A DNA stretch of 64,000 nucleotides. Origin: Carnegiea gigantea. Its lineage: Eukaryota > Streptophyta > Magnoliopsida > Caryophyllales > Cactaceae. This document shows, one piece after another, positions 21,802-34,300 of the stretch. Position 1 is the stretch's first letter. Each line of letters begins with the position of its first letter. The notes below the pieces were generated by a model. The model was not told where the DNA came from, ran no database searches, and saw only the letters and a list, made by a program, of their open reading frames with translations. Position numbers and translations under genes: made by a program. The DNA lies in assembly GCA_029747015.1 (NCBI GenBank), contig JAKOGI010001338.1, forward strand, positions 193,023 through 257,022. Direction: 5' to 3'.

Positions 21802-23354
21802 TCCTCACTTCAAGATGCTTCAATATTTGTACCAAAAAGACAATAGAGCCATTGTTAAATAGTCATTGCCACAGAATTACGAAGTAGTATCTTCAGCCGA
21901 CTTCAAGGCCTTGAAAAATAGTTTAGACTCTTGAGAATTCTATAGTTTAACAAATCTGGTCAGTGCTTTCAATCACGATTAAATTCTTATCTTGGTGTTG
22001 ATTAGTGGATTCCATAAGAATAAGTTGCAACTTGCAACTACTTTCCATAAATCAAGTAAGTATCAAGCACCAATTTTACCAAATCAATCCATGATACCAA
22101 AAATCTTGTTAAGCAAATATCAAAGGAAAATTAAGATCTTGTTAAGCATATATTCCTAACAATGTGGCATACATTTCACAAAATGTAATATCATAAAGAT
22201 CACATATTTAAATTTGAATACTAACCATCTCAAAGATATTATGACACCTTCTATAAAATTAATTAAGCAATACTAGCATGTTGATATCCACTAAGGATCA
22301 TAGCATATTTCAACAATATAAACACTAAGGTAGATTCAAATATTACATGATAAATATACCAATAGACCAATTCCTTTTGGTCTTTCCTCAAAACATATTA
22401 ATAAAACGCATTGTAAGCTTAAAGAAGAAATAACATATTAATATAGTTTTGGATGTTACACCGTGAAAGCCTCCCAAACACTTCTTTCCTTTTCGTATTC
22501 ATCAAAAATGTTAGAAATTATTATGAAATTGAGATCAATAAACCTCTCGTCTTAAGTAAAAATTTTGAAACAATAAAAAATTATAAATTCTCAACAATAA
22601 GTAAAACAATAAGTAGTGGAAAATTTTTGATGCACTTATTGACAAGTGATCAAATCGAAAAGAATTAAATTTTTTGCCCTTTTTTGTGAGATTTGGTTGA
22701 TAAGATAGCTAATATGAACTAATCAACTTTCATTACTTGTTATGTGATTTATATTGACTGAAGTCAATGTCCCCTCATCTTTTTTGTTTAAAAAATATTT
22801 TGTTTTTAGCTTGTATTTCCAATCAAGGGATAATCTTTTGAAACATTTGATCAGATTTTCTTTTCTAATTTAAATTTTTTATCAACTAATTTAAATTGTG
22901 AAATAAAGTGAGAAATCCACTAAAATTATGAAGTATGAATTTAGTAGAGATTAATAGTTTTAATTATGATAGTTGTAATTTTATTCTTCAGTCATGGGAG
23001 AGTACTGAGGTTTGTAATTTTTCAATCAAAGCAAAATCTTTTGAAGTTTTTGATTATAACTTTTTCCTTATTTAAATTTTCAAATCAAATTCTATTGATA
23101 TTATGAAGTGTGAATTTGTGGAAATGAATATTTTTAATTATGGTAGTTGTAACTTTTTTCAATCATAGGAGAAACTGTAATGGTTGTAATATATATATTT
23201 TATAGTTAAGGGAGAATCTTTGGAAACTTTTGATCATCTTAGTTAATTATGGTAGTTACAATTTTTTTTTTCAAGCAAGAGAAATTTTTTAAAGCTTTTG
23301 ATTAGAATTTTTTTCCTAATTTAAAATTTTCATTAAAGCTGTAATTTGTAGAAA
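19760..23354. other. Long AT-rich intergenic region
   Basis: No coding sequence is recognised. A patch at about 20590-20740 rich in GCTCAAGCTC/GACTCAAG motifs looks like the end of an old non-autonomous DNA transposon, but no paired end was found. A GT microsatellite lies at 21766-21799. Confidence 0.5.
21766..21799. repeat. GT dinucleotide microsatellite
   Basis: About 17 uninterrupted GT units follow a T8 run. Confidence 0.95.
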
Positions 23355-23784
23355 TCAATACTATTATATAAAAGCGATGTTGTGTTGACATAGATTTTTT
23401 CTGCATTGTCAAAAATCAAAACTTTTAGGCCATAAGATCAATCCTCACTCTTAATCACATCCGTCATATTAATTAATCAATTGTAATAAAAGGAAAAAAA
23501 TAATTAACAAGGAAAATATAAACATTAATTATGGAAACGTTAAAAGAAAATAGGAATAAGAATGAAAATCACTGCATTCTTAAAATATAGTATTCTTAAA
23601 ACATAATTACCAAAAAGTGGCCATTTGTTGTTACATTTATTTCGCCATTCAATCAGGCCAACATTGCACCATACAGATGAAGAATGACTTCCTTGACTAG
23701 AATATTAATAATTATATATTATAATATTATATTTCAATACGAACGGAAATAATTTTTTGAAATTTATACAATTGAGGATAGAGC

Positions 23785-23938
23785 AAAGGGCATGGATCGA
23801 CGAAGAAAATTTACCCAAACTGTCTTCACCGTACAATATTATTGTCCCCGAGCTCTCCCTAAATTATATGCTTATGTAAATTTACCATCCAAAAAAAAAA
23901 AAAGATGGGAAGCGGGCATGGATCGACGAAGAAAATGC
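23785..23938 (+). repeat. Short direct repeat, 24 bp, inside the Helitron
   Basis: GGGCATGGATCGACGAAGAA occurs near 23788 and again near 23917, in the same orientation, with an A-rich tract between. Confidence 0.7.
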
Positions 23939-24539
23939 AATAGTGGGTTTGATGTGGATATTTATGGGGATATTAAGCTATATACAACAAATTTTACTAC
24001 AACTATTTTCCAGCATAAATGATACTACATGCAATCCTAAAAAATTAGGCAGCGTTAATTAATAAAATTATGACAAGAAATTAAATCAGAGAAGTGGTTT
24101 TAATTTTCGTATTCAATAAATCTATACTCTACTATTTGTCAATGTTTCAATTATAGATTTTGGTAAGATTTTTCCTATAAAGAAAATCTATAAGTGCAAT
24201 TCCTACGCTTAAGTATTAAAAACAATATCATTTTAGTTGACTGATGATAATGTATCATCATATCATATGTATAATACAAAATTGAATAGATTGGTGTATG
24301 ATTGACAAATATCACAACACCATTGGTTTTTTTTCCTTAATTTCAATTAGCCTATTATTAATTGTTAGTTCTAAATTAAAATAATAATAGTAATAAACAT
24401 TTAATATACGCTTTAACTCAAACAAGTCTTAAACATAAAATATATTTTATAGTTAAATTTAATTTGTGAATAGTAAAATTGAAGATTTGTGTACTCTATT
24501 ATTTGTAGTTTTTGAGAAGTTAAAAATGGTTTTGGCATG

Positions 24540-25076
24540 CAGTGGCAGATCTTAACGTTCGGGATAGGGGTGTCCACCGACTCTACTACCACTTGCATTA
24601 TTTTCTTCATCTTTTTGAAGTTGTTTATTTTTCAAGTATCATAAAATAGAATTGGATTGATCTGTATGAAATTTGGGGGGAAAAAAACAAAGACACAAAC
24701 ACAACAATGAAATCAAGCAAGAACACGAGGCTTCTGTGTGATTGAGTGTGAGCAACAAACCAATTTACTAAGTACAAAATTCTAGCAGGAGAGGACTAAT
24801 GAGAAAAAGTCAGACTGGGAGGGAGTCGAGTTGTGAATTTTTTATTTTAATTAATATTAGGGTCTTTATAGGCTTTTTTTAATAAAAAATAAAATGTTAG
24901 TAGCTAATTTATTTGGGCCACATGAATGGAAGGCTGCAAGGGTGTCCATAACTCTTTTTAAGTCTTTTCTAGAGGTGTCCATATATATAACCTTTAACCC
25001 CTTCAAAATAACCTATTAGGATTTTTTTTGGGCGAGAGGTGTGGACACCCCTAGCCTATATGTAGAACCGCCCCTG
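24540..25076. mobile_element. hAT-type MITE with perfect 8-bp target duplication
   Basis: The ends are CAGTGGCAGATCTTA and GTAGAACCGCCCCTG, imperfect inverted repeats. TTGGCATG flanks both sides (24532-24539 and 25077-25084). The element is 537 bp with GGGGTGTCCAC near one end and GTGGACACCCC near the other. There is no coding capacity. The exact 8-bp duplication makes hAT the best assignment and suggests a fairly recent insertion. Confidence 0.85.
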
Positions 25077-25392
25077 TTGGCATGTAATAAAATAAGAATG
25101 AAAGTATTAATTTTTTATAAAATTATTTTGGTGGTCACAAACATTGCATAAGAATAATAATAGTAAGAAAATTAATGTAAGTTATTACAGTTATAACAAT
25201 AAAAATAATGTAGCTAGGCACACTAAGAAGGCACAAATGCACAACATATTAGCATTATATGCATATAAATCCAAACCATATGTGAAAAATAAAATATATT
25301 ATAATATTACAATTAGAGTACAAATACCCTAAAAGATAATAACACTATAAAACTTCAACAGATGTTCGTGTAAAGCACAGGATGCACACTAA

Positions 25393-25670
25393 TAATTTAT
25401 TATAAGAATAATAATATAAAAATTGCAATGTTGTGCTGTCGTGGATTTTTCCTACATTGTCAAAAATCAGAACTTTTGGACCATACGAATAATTCTCACT
25501 CTTAATCAAATCCGTTCATATTAAATTAATCAATTCTTATAAAATGAAGAACAAAATAATTAAGGAAAATATAAACATTAATTACGAAAACTTTAAAAGG
25601 AAATGCGAATAAGAATGAGAATCACTGCATTCTTAAAATATAGTATTCTTAAAATATAATTACCAAAACA
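25393..25670 (+). mobile_element. Second Helitron-like 5' segment, directly abutting the first
   Basis: About 250 bases align with 23365-23615: GCAATGTTGTGCTG..., TTTTTCCTACATTGTCAAAA and ATCACTGCATTCTTAAAATA. The extreme 5' end is decayed and no 3' hairpin is seen downstream, so the copy is probably truncated. Confidence 0.5.
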
Positions 25671-26492
25671 TTATTCCTCTTAAAATAATATAGGCATTAT
25701 TTCTATTAAACATTATTCCTCTTAAAAAAGGGCATGGCATTAAGAGGGAGACATAATCATATTTTAAGAGAGAAATGAATTGTAGCAAAGGATTGCATTA
25801 TGTTTGTACTCGGTTATTCAAAGCTTTTCCTCTCTTTGATGGTATATGAATAGGTTAGAGATTTTGGATTTATCAGCATATGCTAAAGTAGCATTTCACT
25901 TACTGAAAACAACGGTGTTTTATTATTGGCTTGATTCATGTTAAAAATCACACAGATTAAAACAAGAATACATGTCAAATTGTTGAATCTTTCAGCCTAT
26001 TCTATGTGAAATGGTGTTATTTAAGCATTGATGGGTGTCCTATGCATAAGGCAATCTTTTTAAAAAATGCTAAATATATATGTCCTATCCCAAAAATTAT
26101 TCATCCTATAATATATCATAATAGTTAGGAAAAAACTCATATAGATTATAATTAATTTTCCTTAAGCTAAATGTATATGTCCTATATATCAATCAATCAA
26201 TCATATGCATATTATTATAATGTGCCCAAATAAAACATACATGACCTATATATCATTAAAAAAAGAAACTACATGTCCCAATAACCAAATCAGTGTGTCC
26301 AAGCCAGTAAATTTATTGTCCAAGCACCCAAATTTGGAGAGTATTGCAACTTCTTTTTAGATTTAGATTGCTAGGGTTTTGAATACAAATAGACAAAAGA
26401 AATAAATACAAATAAATGTAAACAAAAGTAAAAATATATCCATTTCATTAATTATCTTGAGCTCCCAATTTTGAATTTGTTCCTGAAATATT
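25671..26492. other. AT-rich stretch with repeated TGTCC motifs
   Basis: Between about 26030 and 26330 the motif ATGTCCTAT/TGTCCAAG recurs at irregular 30-60 base spacing. No coding sequence is seen. Confidence 0.4.
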
Positions 26493-28170
26493 TGTTCGTG
26501 CAAAAAATGTGTTATTTTTACGATACTTTTATCCCCGATTTATGCTCGTTAAAATTGTTATTTTTAGGTTTTTTTTTTATTTGATTTGATTTTGTTTTGT
26601 AGGTATCAAATGAAGGTGAAAAAATGCGAAAAAAGACGAAAAATGCAGGAAATAAAGCAGTGAGCCAGATTATTCAAACCCGACCCAATCCTTAGGCCCA
26701 TTATCTTTTTTAGTCCAATGTGAAAAAAAGGAAAATAAAACCTAAAACCTACCTAGCCCCCACGTGCTAGGCACGTGATATCTTTAACCCCCCTCCCCCC
26801 ATTTCCCCTTCTCTCTCCTCTTAGGTACCTGAAACCCAAAATGTCCCCCTCCCCTCCCTCACCATTCTCGCCATTCTCATCCTCATCTCCTTTCTCTCTC
26901 TAACTTAGCTCTTCTCTCTCTCTCTCTTTAACATATCACCATTTTCATCCATCAAATGCCAGCACAGCACCGCATTTCATGCTTCAATTAACACCTACAT
27001 CTACATCCCACTATCCCCGACACAAGCAAATCGAGGGCTAAAGATTGAAGGAAACTATAAAAATTGAAGGGCATTAGCACTGGAAAAGAGGTTAGGAGGT
27101 CTTTAGGGTTGAATTAGTTTTAATTTTCGAAGTTTAAGCTTGAATTTCACCTGCATTTTTCGATTTTTCAGAGTTAGGGTTTGAAAATTTCGGGTTACGG
27201 TTTGGTTTTAGATCGGATTATGGCTCCAAATTTCGTATAATTATGCTACAATTTCGTGTTTTTATGTCATAATTCACAATTTTATTTTGTTTTTGCAAGA
27301 TTTGGATGTTGATTTTGTTTAATTTCAATCACGGCCCCCCTCCCCTGTTTTCATCTTATTGAACACAGTTATGGTGTTTCCACCATTGATGGTGATGAGT
27401 GAAGCTCCCTTCTGATTTTTTTGGCTGAAACTTAGCTCTTCTCGTCGGTTCAAGGCCCTATTCGTTGTTCTGCCTCAGGACATGGTTTGGGTTTGAATCC
27501 TAAAACTTCATTTATGCTTTATGAATGAAATTAACTTAGTTGAATCAATAATGAATGATATTTTGATGGTTTATGAAAGGTTTGGGTTCTGATAGTAGCT
27601 TAGTTTTCAATTTTGATGGTTTGGGTTCTGATGTTAATGCTTTATGCTTATGAATGGTGCATCAATGGTATTTATGCTTGGATGATATTGATGATATTTA
27701 TGCTTCATTTATGCTTTATGCTTTATGAATGGTTTGGGTTCTTACTAAGAACATGCTCATTTTCTGGTTATCTCGATTAATTGAATCAATGATGTTTTGA
27801 TGTTAGTAGAGCATATTGTGGATTGGGAATTCTGTATGTGATATTAGATGAATCAATGATATTGTGGTTTGATGTTATTAGAGCATATTTTGATGGTTTA
27901 TGAATGTGATGTTAGAGCATATTGTGGTTTGATTTTGGATGCTCGTTGCTTTAGGATTGATTGATGATGATATGGATGTCAGTTATGTTGATCTCCTATT
28001 TTCATCTCCCATGATTAGTGCCTCTATTTTGGCTTTGAAGATGTGGGTTAGTGATTTCCAAAGGTGAAGTTTTCGGTGTTCTTGAGTGTTCTTGAAATCT
28101 TGTATTATTTGAAAATTCCAATGATGAAATGACTGGTGGAGTGTTCTTAAGTGTTCAATGGTGAAATTTC
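26493..28170 (+). repeat. 5' LTR of the Gypsy element, 3' end deleted
   Basis: It starts TGTTCGTGCAAAAAATGTG and aligns along its length with 38627-40322, including GTGTTATTTTTAC, the CT-rich tract near 26800-26940 and the ATGCTTTATGAATGG repeats near 27640-27730. Homology ends near TTAAGTGTTCAATGGTGAAA. The last 270 or so bases of the 3' LTR have no counterpart here. Confidence 0.85.
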
Positions 28171-29590
28171 AAATGCTCCCTAAATTCACAGGTTTAGAGA
28201 ATGTTTATTTATTTTTGAGGGAATTCGAAGAAGTTTATGCTATGATGCATTTCCCTAATATTCCTATTGATGTTGTGCGAATTAAATTGATTCCTTTTGC
28301 TTTGAAAGATTCTGTTAAACGTTGGATATATGGATTAGCTGCTAATTTTGTTACTTCTTGGAATGATTTTGTAAGATTATTCTTAAAAGAATATTTCCCT
28401 AATGCCAAGACTGTTGAGTTGAGGAATGAAATCAATCAATTTTGTGCACTTGATAGGGAATCATTTTGAAAATATTTTGATAGGTTCAAAACTTTATTTA
28501 CCCAAGATCTCCATCATGGTTTAGACTAAGCACGTTTGTGTCAGATTATATATAAAGGACTTGACTAACACACTAGGACCATAATAGAGTCTATATGTTA
28601 GGGTGGCTTTCTTTCTAAGAACCCAACAACTGGTTGGCAGTTTTTAGAGGGCTTGGCTAAGAATTATGCAGTAGGAAACCGCTCGTGATGACAGCCTGAG
28701 TTCTAGGTTTGCAAGGAGTGATTTGCATTCTATTTCTGATGTAAGGCACTTAGAGTCTAAGGTTACTGTTTTAGAGAATATGTTGAAGGGATTATCTCCC
28801 TAGATGTCCCAGTTATCTCAAACATCTACAGTGTCTTGTTCTCATTGTCGGGCCCTAGATCATTCTTTGAGTGCTTATCCTTAGTTTGCTCATCAGTTAG
28901 CAACTGATCAACAGCAAGCGAGTATGGTTTTTCAGAGACCTCAAAATGACCCCTTCTCCTCTTATTACAACCCAGGGTGGAGGCATTACCCTAACTTTTG
29001 AAGGAATATTAGAACAAATACTATGGTTCCCAATTCTCAACCTGGGATGTTTCCTAGAAACAACTCCCAACCTATCTCTCATCCTTCAAACGCCTTTCAA
29101 GGATCGACTTTTTCAAGTGTGTCTAATGCACCTAGACCCCCAACTCCCATAACTCAAGTTCAACCTCCTTCTAGTTAGACTGATATTGATAAATTAGGGA
29201 GGAGAATTAATAACAATGTGGAGAGAATGATTAATGCTAACATGAAAAGAATGATGAGAATGATGATCGAACAGTTTTCTCAGTTAGCATCATCTTCCAG
29301 AGAACCAGGTAATTTCCCAAGTGAACCTGAGGTGAACCCTAAGGTTCACGCCTCTTCTTCTTCTGGTAACCCTAATGAGCCCGTGAGAAAAGTGAATGCG
29401 ATTATATCTCTCCGTTCTGATCGAGAGGTTGATAACCAAGTCAGAAATCTTAATGAACCTTGCAGGTACCTACACCAATTCTTCCAGAATTCTTCTCCCA
29501 CTTCTCCTCCAGAGACTGGTTCATCCAGTCAGTCAGGAGATGCTACTGATGGTGCCCGCAACGCTTCAGATAGTCCTTCCTCTCTTTAGT
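28158..29590 (+). pseudogene. Gypsy gag
   Basis: An open stretch at 28158-28469 reads MLPKFTGLENVYLFLREFEE, IKLIPFALKDSVKRWIYGL and LKEYFPNAKT, the retrotransposon gag domain. It continues past stops with FDRFKTLF, LCQIIYKGLD, GGFLSKNPTTGWQFLEGLA, then a knuckle CSHCRALDHSLSAYP whose fourth ligand is Tyr, not Cys. A Met/Arg- and Ser-rich tail follows (29218-29590). The N-terminus is missing because the 5' LTR is joined directly to gag. Confidence 0.75.
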
Positions 29591-29689
29591 CACCTTCTAG
29601 GAAAGAGGAGCTTCAAGAGAAATACTCCTCTAACTCGGTATGTTCTTCACCTTCTAAGGATTCTTCCTCCCCTTCTTCTTCTAAGAAAA

Positions 29690-30213
29690 TCCATATGCCT
29701 TTACCTCCTTTTCCCCATAGGGTAAAGAAGAACGATCAAGATCATATTAAGAAAATGAGAGAGACTTTCTTTCAAGTTAAGATCAACATTCCCTTACTTC
29801 ATACTATTCAGCAGATGCTTCCTTATGCTAGATGCTTAAAGAAGCTATGTACGATCAAGAGAGCAACTGGTGTACCTAAGAAGACTTTCTTGACCTTTGG
29901 TGCTAATTCTATCCTTTCTCAGATCCCAATGAAGTATAAGGACCATAGTTACCCTACTATATCTATAGTCATAGGAGACCAACTCATTCAGAAAGCATTG
30001 CTTGACCTAGGGGCTAGTGTTAACTTGATACCCTTTACTGACTATGAGAGGTTAGAGTTAGGTGAGCTAAAACCTACTAAGATGGTCATCCAAGTAGCTA
30101 ATAGATCGACTAGGGTGCCTAGGGGGATAGTCGAGGATGTGCTAATTAGAGTGGATGAATTTATTTACCCAGTGGATTTTGTTGTGATTGAACTGAGAAG
30201 GTGTCTAACTTAG
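29690..30213 (+). pseudogene. Gypsy protease region
   Basis: The frame 29695-30213 reads PLPPFPHRVKK, FFQVKINIPLLHTIQQML, YAKDL-like YARCLKKLCTIKR and KALLDLGASVNLIPFTDYERL. DLGAS is the aspartic protease site in its Athila/Tat form (Leu for Ser/Thr). It stops at TAG at 30211; RPFLATTNALINYRNGMI follows in another frame. Confidence 0.8.
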
Positions 30214-30368
30214 CTAGTCAAGTTCCTGTGATTCTAGGACGTCCTTTCTTAGCCACTACCAATGCCCTTATTAATTATAGGAATGGTATGATAAGACTGT
30301 TTTTTGATAACATAACTATGGAATTGAACATCTTTAATATATAAAGACAGCCTTCTGGATTTGATGAT

Positions 30369-31350
30369 ATGAAATTTTCTACTTTTAACTGGGTAGGGGA
30401 TTCTATACTCGATGATTCTTTTGATGATATACTTGCTACTGAGTATGAGTCATTTCTTATAAACGAAGATCCTGAATATGATGTGTTTGAGTTTGATGAC
30501 TTGTGCTCTACTGTTGATTGTTTGCTCACTATTATTTCTGAGCCTGCGCCTGAATCTGTTTTCCCTATTGCTCTTGAATTGAAACCCTTTCTTGATTCTC
30601 TTAATTATGCATTCTTCGGACCCGATGAATCCTTAACTGTCATTATTGCATCTGATTTAGACCAGGACCAAGAGGACAAACTGATTTCTTTACTTAAAGA
30701 GAACAAGGAAGCTCTAGGATGGATTTTGAGGGATATCAAGGGTCTTAGTCCTTCTATTGTGCAACACAGAATTCATTTAGAGGATAATGCTAAGCCCTAC
30801 TATGACTGCCAAAGGCATTTGAATCCCACTTTGCAGGAAGTAGTTATAAAGGAAGTGTTAAAATGGTTAGACCATGGGATTATTTATCCTATTTCTAATA
30901 GTCAGTGGGTTAGCCCTGTTCAAGTTGTTCCTAAGAAGGACGGTATTACCGTGATTAGGAATAATAAGAATGAGTTAGTCCCTACTCGAGTGCAATCTGG
31001 ATAGTGTGTGTGTATAGATTATAGGAAATTGAATGTTGCCACTAGGAAAGACCATTTTTCCCTCCCATTCTTGGATCAAATGCTAGAGAGGTTAGTTAGA
31101 TGAATATTCCGATTATACCCAGATCTCTATTGCTCCTGAGGATCAGGAGAATACTACTTTTACCTGTCCATTTAGGACATATGCCTTTAGAAGAATGTCG
31201 TTTAGACTGTGCAATGCCCCTACTACCTTTCAAAGATACATGATTTCTATTTTCTCAGATATAGTTGAGCAATGTATGAAAATTTTCATGGATGACTTTT
31301 CTGTATTTGGATCTTCTTTTGATGTTTGCTTGTCTAATCTAAGAAAGGTG
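30369..31350 (+). pseudogene. Gypsy reverse transcriptase, N-terminal part
   Basis: KEALGWILRDIKGLSPSIVQ and GIIYPISNSQWVSPVQVVPKKDG mark the RT start. CIDYRKLNVATRKDHF lies near 31015 after a stop. About 20 residues around the first catalytic Asp are missing between MLERLVR and DYTQISIAPEDQENTTF. The second motif FMDDFSVFG is intact (about 31285). The domain is cut after LRKV by the solo LTR at 31351. Confidence 0.85.
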
Positions 31351-34300
31351 TGTAACACCCGCATTCTTCATTTTTCGTTAAGCTGATCGTATTATCTTTT
31401 TAAGTTATAAAATCGTATTTTATTAACGATATAAATTAAATTATTATCTATGTGCCTATGTGAGCGATAATTTTATTAAAAAGAATATTTCATCACCATT
31501 TATATTATTATTATTATCATTAATTGTTTAGAAAATTTTTGAGTTGATGATAACTCATGCCTTTGAATCATTATTCAATTTATTTAGTCGTTTCCCGAGT
31601 TTGGTTAGGCCGCTGATTTTAGAATGTTTCAACCCAAGCCTGGACTGAACATTAACGAATTTGGGATCGGGGGTTAGGTTGTTGTAGCAATTGAACCCAA
31701 AATAAACCTTAAAAAAAAAAGAAAAGGGAAGGGGACAGCAAGGGGCTGAAGCCCCTTATTTTCTCAACGAAGGCACGACAGGGGGTTCCCAAACCCCATC
31801 CCCGCGACCCACACCAAGGAAGAGAGAGTTCGAGCGAGGGAGAGAGGGAGAGAAGGGGGCTGATGCCGGTGGTAGGTCAGGCGGCGACAGCCGTACGTCA
31901 CCGGCGACCAGGGAGCTACAGAGAGTGAGGGAGAGGAGGCAGGCTCAGGTAATGCGTGAGAAACCGGGGCTTGGGTCAAACTCTAGCCGCCTTGACCCCC
32001 AGACGCCGCCTCCACCACCACCAACGACAGTCTGGCAGGCTTGAAGGCCGGAAAGGGGGGATGGGAAGCAGCAACTAGTAGCAACCTTAGCAGCAATGAA
32101 AAAGAGGGAAATCAAGGATTAGCCTAACTTACTTCGGGTCTGAGAGTAGTAGCGAGGAGGGACAAATTATGGGCTTTGAAACTTTCAAATCAAGCCTAAT
32201 TAGCCCAGGAGTTGGCTCCTTAGATTGGATCGAGGTGGGTGTTCCTCGCCTCCTAAATATTAGCAATTTCAAAAATGTTTTAGTCTTAAGTTGTGATGCA
32301 TGTCAGTTTAGGATTAGTTAGATTAATTGAAATTATGCATGTTTTATATCGGCTGAATTCAATTTAAATCGATCTATGTTAAGTTTAGTTAATTCATGCC
32401 TGAAAGGGACTTCGAAATAACCAAGCAATGTCTTGAATCAATATATATTAGTTTAGTTAATTAATACCTGAAAATGACTTCGAACTGATCCCGTTTAATT
32501 AACTAATACATGGTTGAAAGTAGTTTCGAAATAACCCAAGAACGCTTTGAATTGATGCACATCAAGTTAGTTGATTCAAGTTTGAAAATGACCTTTGAAA
32601 TGACATAAGAATGCCTTAAGTTGATGCATGCTAATATGGTTAATTCATGCCTAAAATGACCTTGAAAACGACATAGTAACCTTAGTTAGTTAAAACATAT
32701 ACGTAAGCCTTAACACGACTAAGTTATGCTTTAAAAATGACACGAATTAGGCATGCTGATTGCTTTGAATCGATACTTGTTAAGTTAGTTAATGCGTGCT
32801 TGAAAGTAACTCTGAAAAGAACTAAGAATGCCTTGAACCGATGCTTGCTATGTTAGCTAAATCATGTTTAAAAGTAGCTCCTGAATCAACCTAAGCATGT
32901 CTTCAATTGATGCCTGCTAAGTTAGTTAATTAATGTTTGAAAGCAACCTTCGAATCGATCTAAACGCACTTTAAGCCGATGTCTGTTGAGTTAGTTAATG
33001 CATGCTTAAAGGTAGCTTTTTGAAACAACCTAAACATGCCTTAAGTTATTTATGTTGAGTTAGTTGATTATGCTTAAAAGTAGCCTTCAAAACGACCTAA
33101 GCATGCTTTAAATCGAGGTATGTTAAGCTAGTTGAATCATGCCTAAAAATGACCTTGAAACGACCTAAGAATGTTTTAAGTCAATGCATTCTAAGTTAGT
33201 TTCACGCCTTATTAGTTTGTTTCAGTCTGTTGAGTACCCTACTTAAGTTAATGAAATATATATGTTTATAAATGTTGTAATTCATCGGTGGATGGATGCT
33301 GATCGCTAGGTGAGTTTATATGTCGCTATTATGCCATTCTTTATGACTTTTATGATGCTATGCTGTGCTTATGAAATTAAAAACCAAGTTGGTAGTCGGA
33401 TGGCTTGAGTATGAACTAATGAGAGTTTTGAGATTCTTGTGGTCGGTGTTGTGTGAGGAGGGAGCCTGGGTTGTATTTAACCGCAATCATGTGGATTACG
33501 ATACTATGTGTGGCTTATTCTGCTAAGTTGATTATGAAGTGATTGAATCGTTACGTGCAAACCCCCTTCCCCTTATGTCATTAAGTTTCATCTTGCGAGT
33601 GAGGGTGAGTTTGAAAAAGACGGTTTTCATGGTTATAACTAATAGTAGCCATAACTATCAGTGATCGATGCCCTATTTTAACTATACAAATGCAGTTTTG
33701 GGAGTATACCTACTAGAACGGGGGAATCTCTAAGGAATTTTAAAAAAAAGAGAGTGTGATGTATAAAAAAGGATTTCACTGTGAGAGGCAGCAAACTTAT
33801 TAGTCATTATGGCCATGCACTTTAAATTGGCTAAGATAATATGCTTTGGACAATATGATATGAATGATGTTAGTATAGGGAATAAGCCCTAGTACTAGGA
33901 AACCCTAGAAGGCCCTGACGAGGGTAATGGTCCAATATATTATATGTAGTCGTCCCGGGAGTAAAAGTTTAAGCATGAGTGTTAGGTCTCACTATGGGGT
34001 TGAGAATAGATCTCACCCAATCAGCACCCTGTAATGATCTTATGCCAGAAGTGTTTTTCTAATAAGCAAAGAAACGCAATTGGCATTTGTCATTTCAAGT
34101 ATTTCAGAAAAAAGGAAAGTTTTAAGGGCCATTAGGAGGCTAGATTGAATGAAACATGAAAAGCTTATAAGGGTCCTATAAGGATCAATACAAAAGAAAT
34201 TCCTTTTAAACAATGTGAACGTCAAGAGGTTATGAAAAGTGTTTTCAAAGAAAGAAAGGAAAATCCCTATGAATGCCTTATGGAAAAGATTCCCAAGCTC

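Larger units (their letters stand above)
23355..25392 (+). mobile_element. Probable non-autonomous Helitron
   Basis: The left end is A|TCAATACTATTATATAAAAGC, like plant Helitron starts (TC after A). The right end is a degenerate hairpin CGTGTAAAGCAC followed by ACACTAA|T, fitting the CTRR-T rule. A second copy of the first 260 bases begins right after it. There is no Rep/helicase frame, and a hAT MITE is nested inside. Termini were judged by eye. Confidence 0.45.

Noticed and set aside
32370..33205. Regular repeats considered as a CRISPR array
   Set aside because: Whole units are diverged tandem repeats without distinct spacers, inside a plant LTR.
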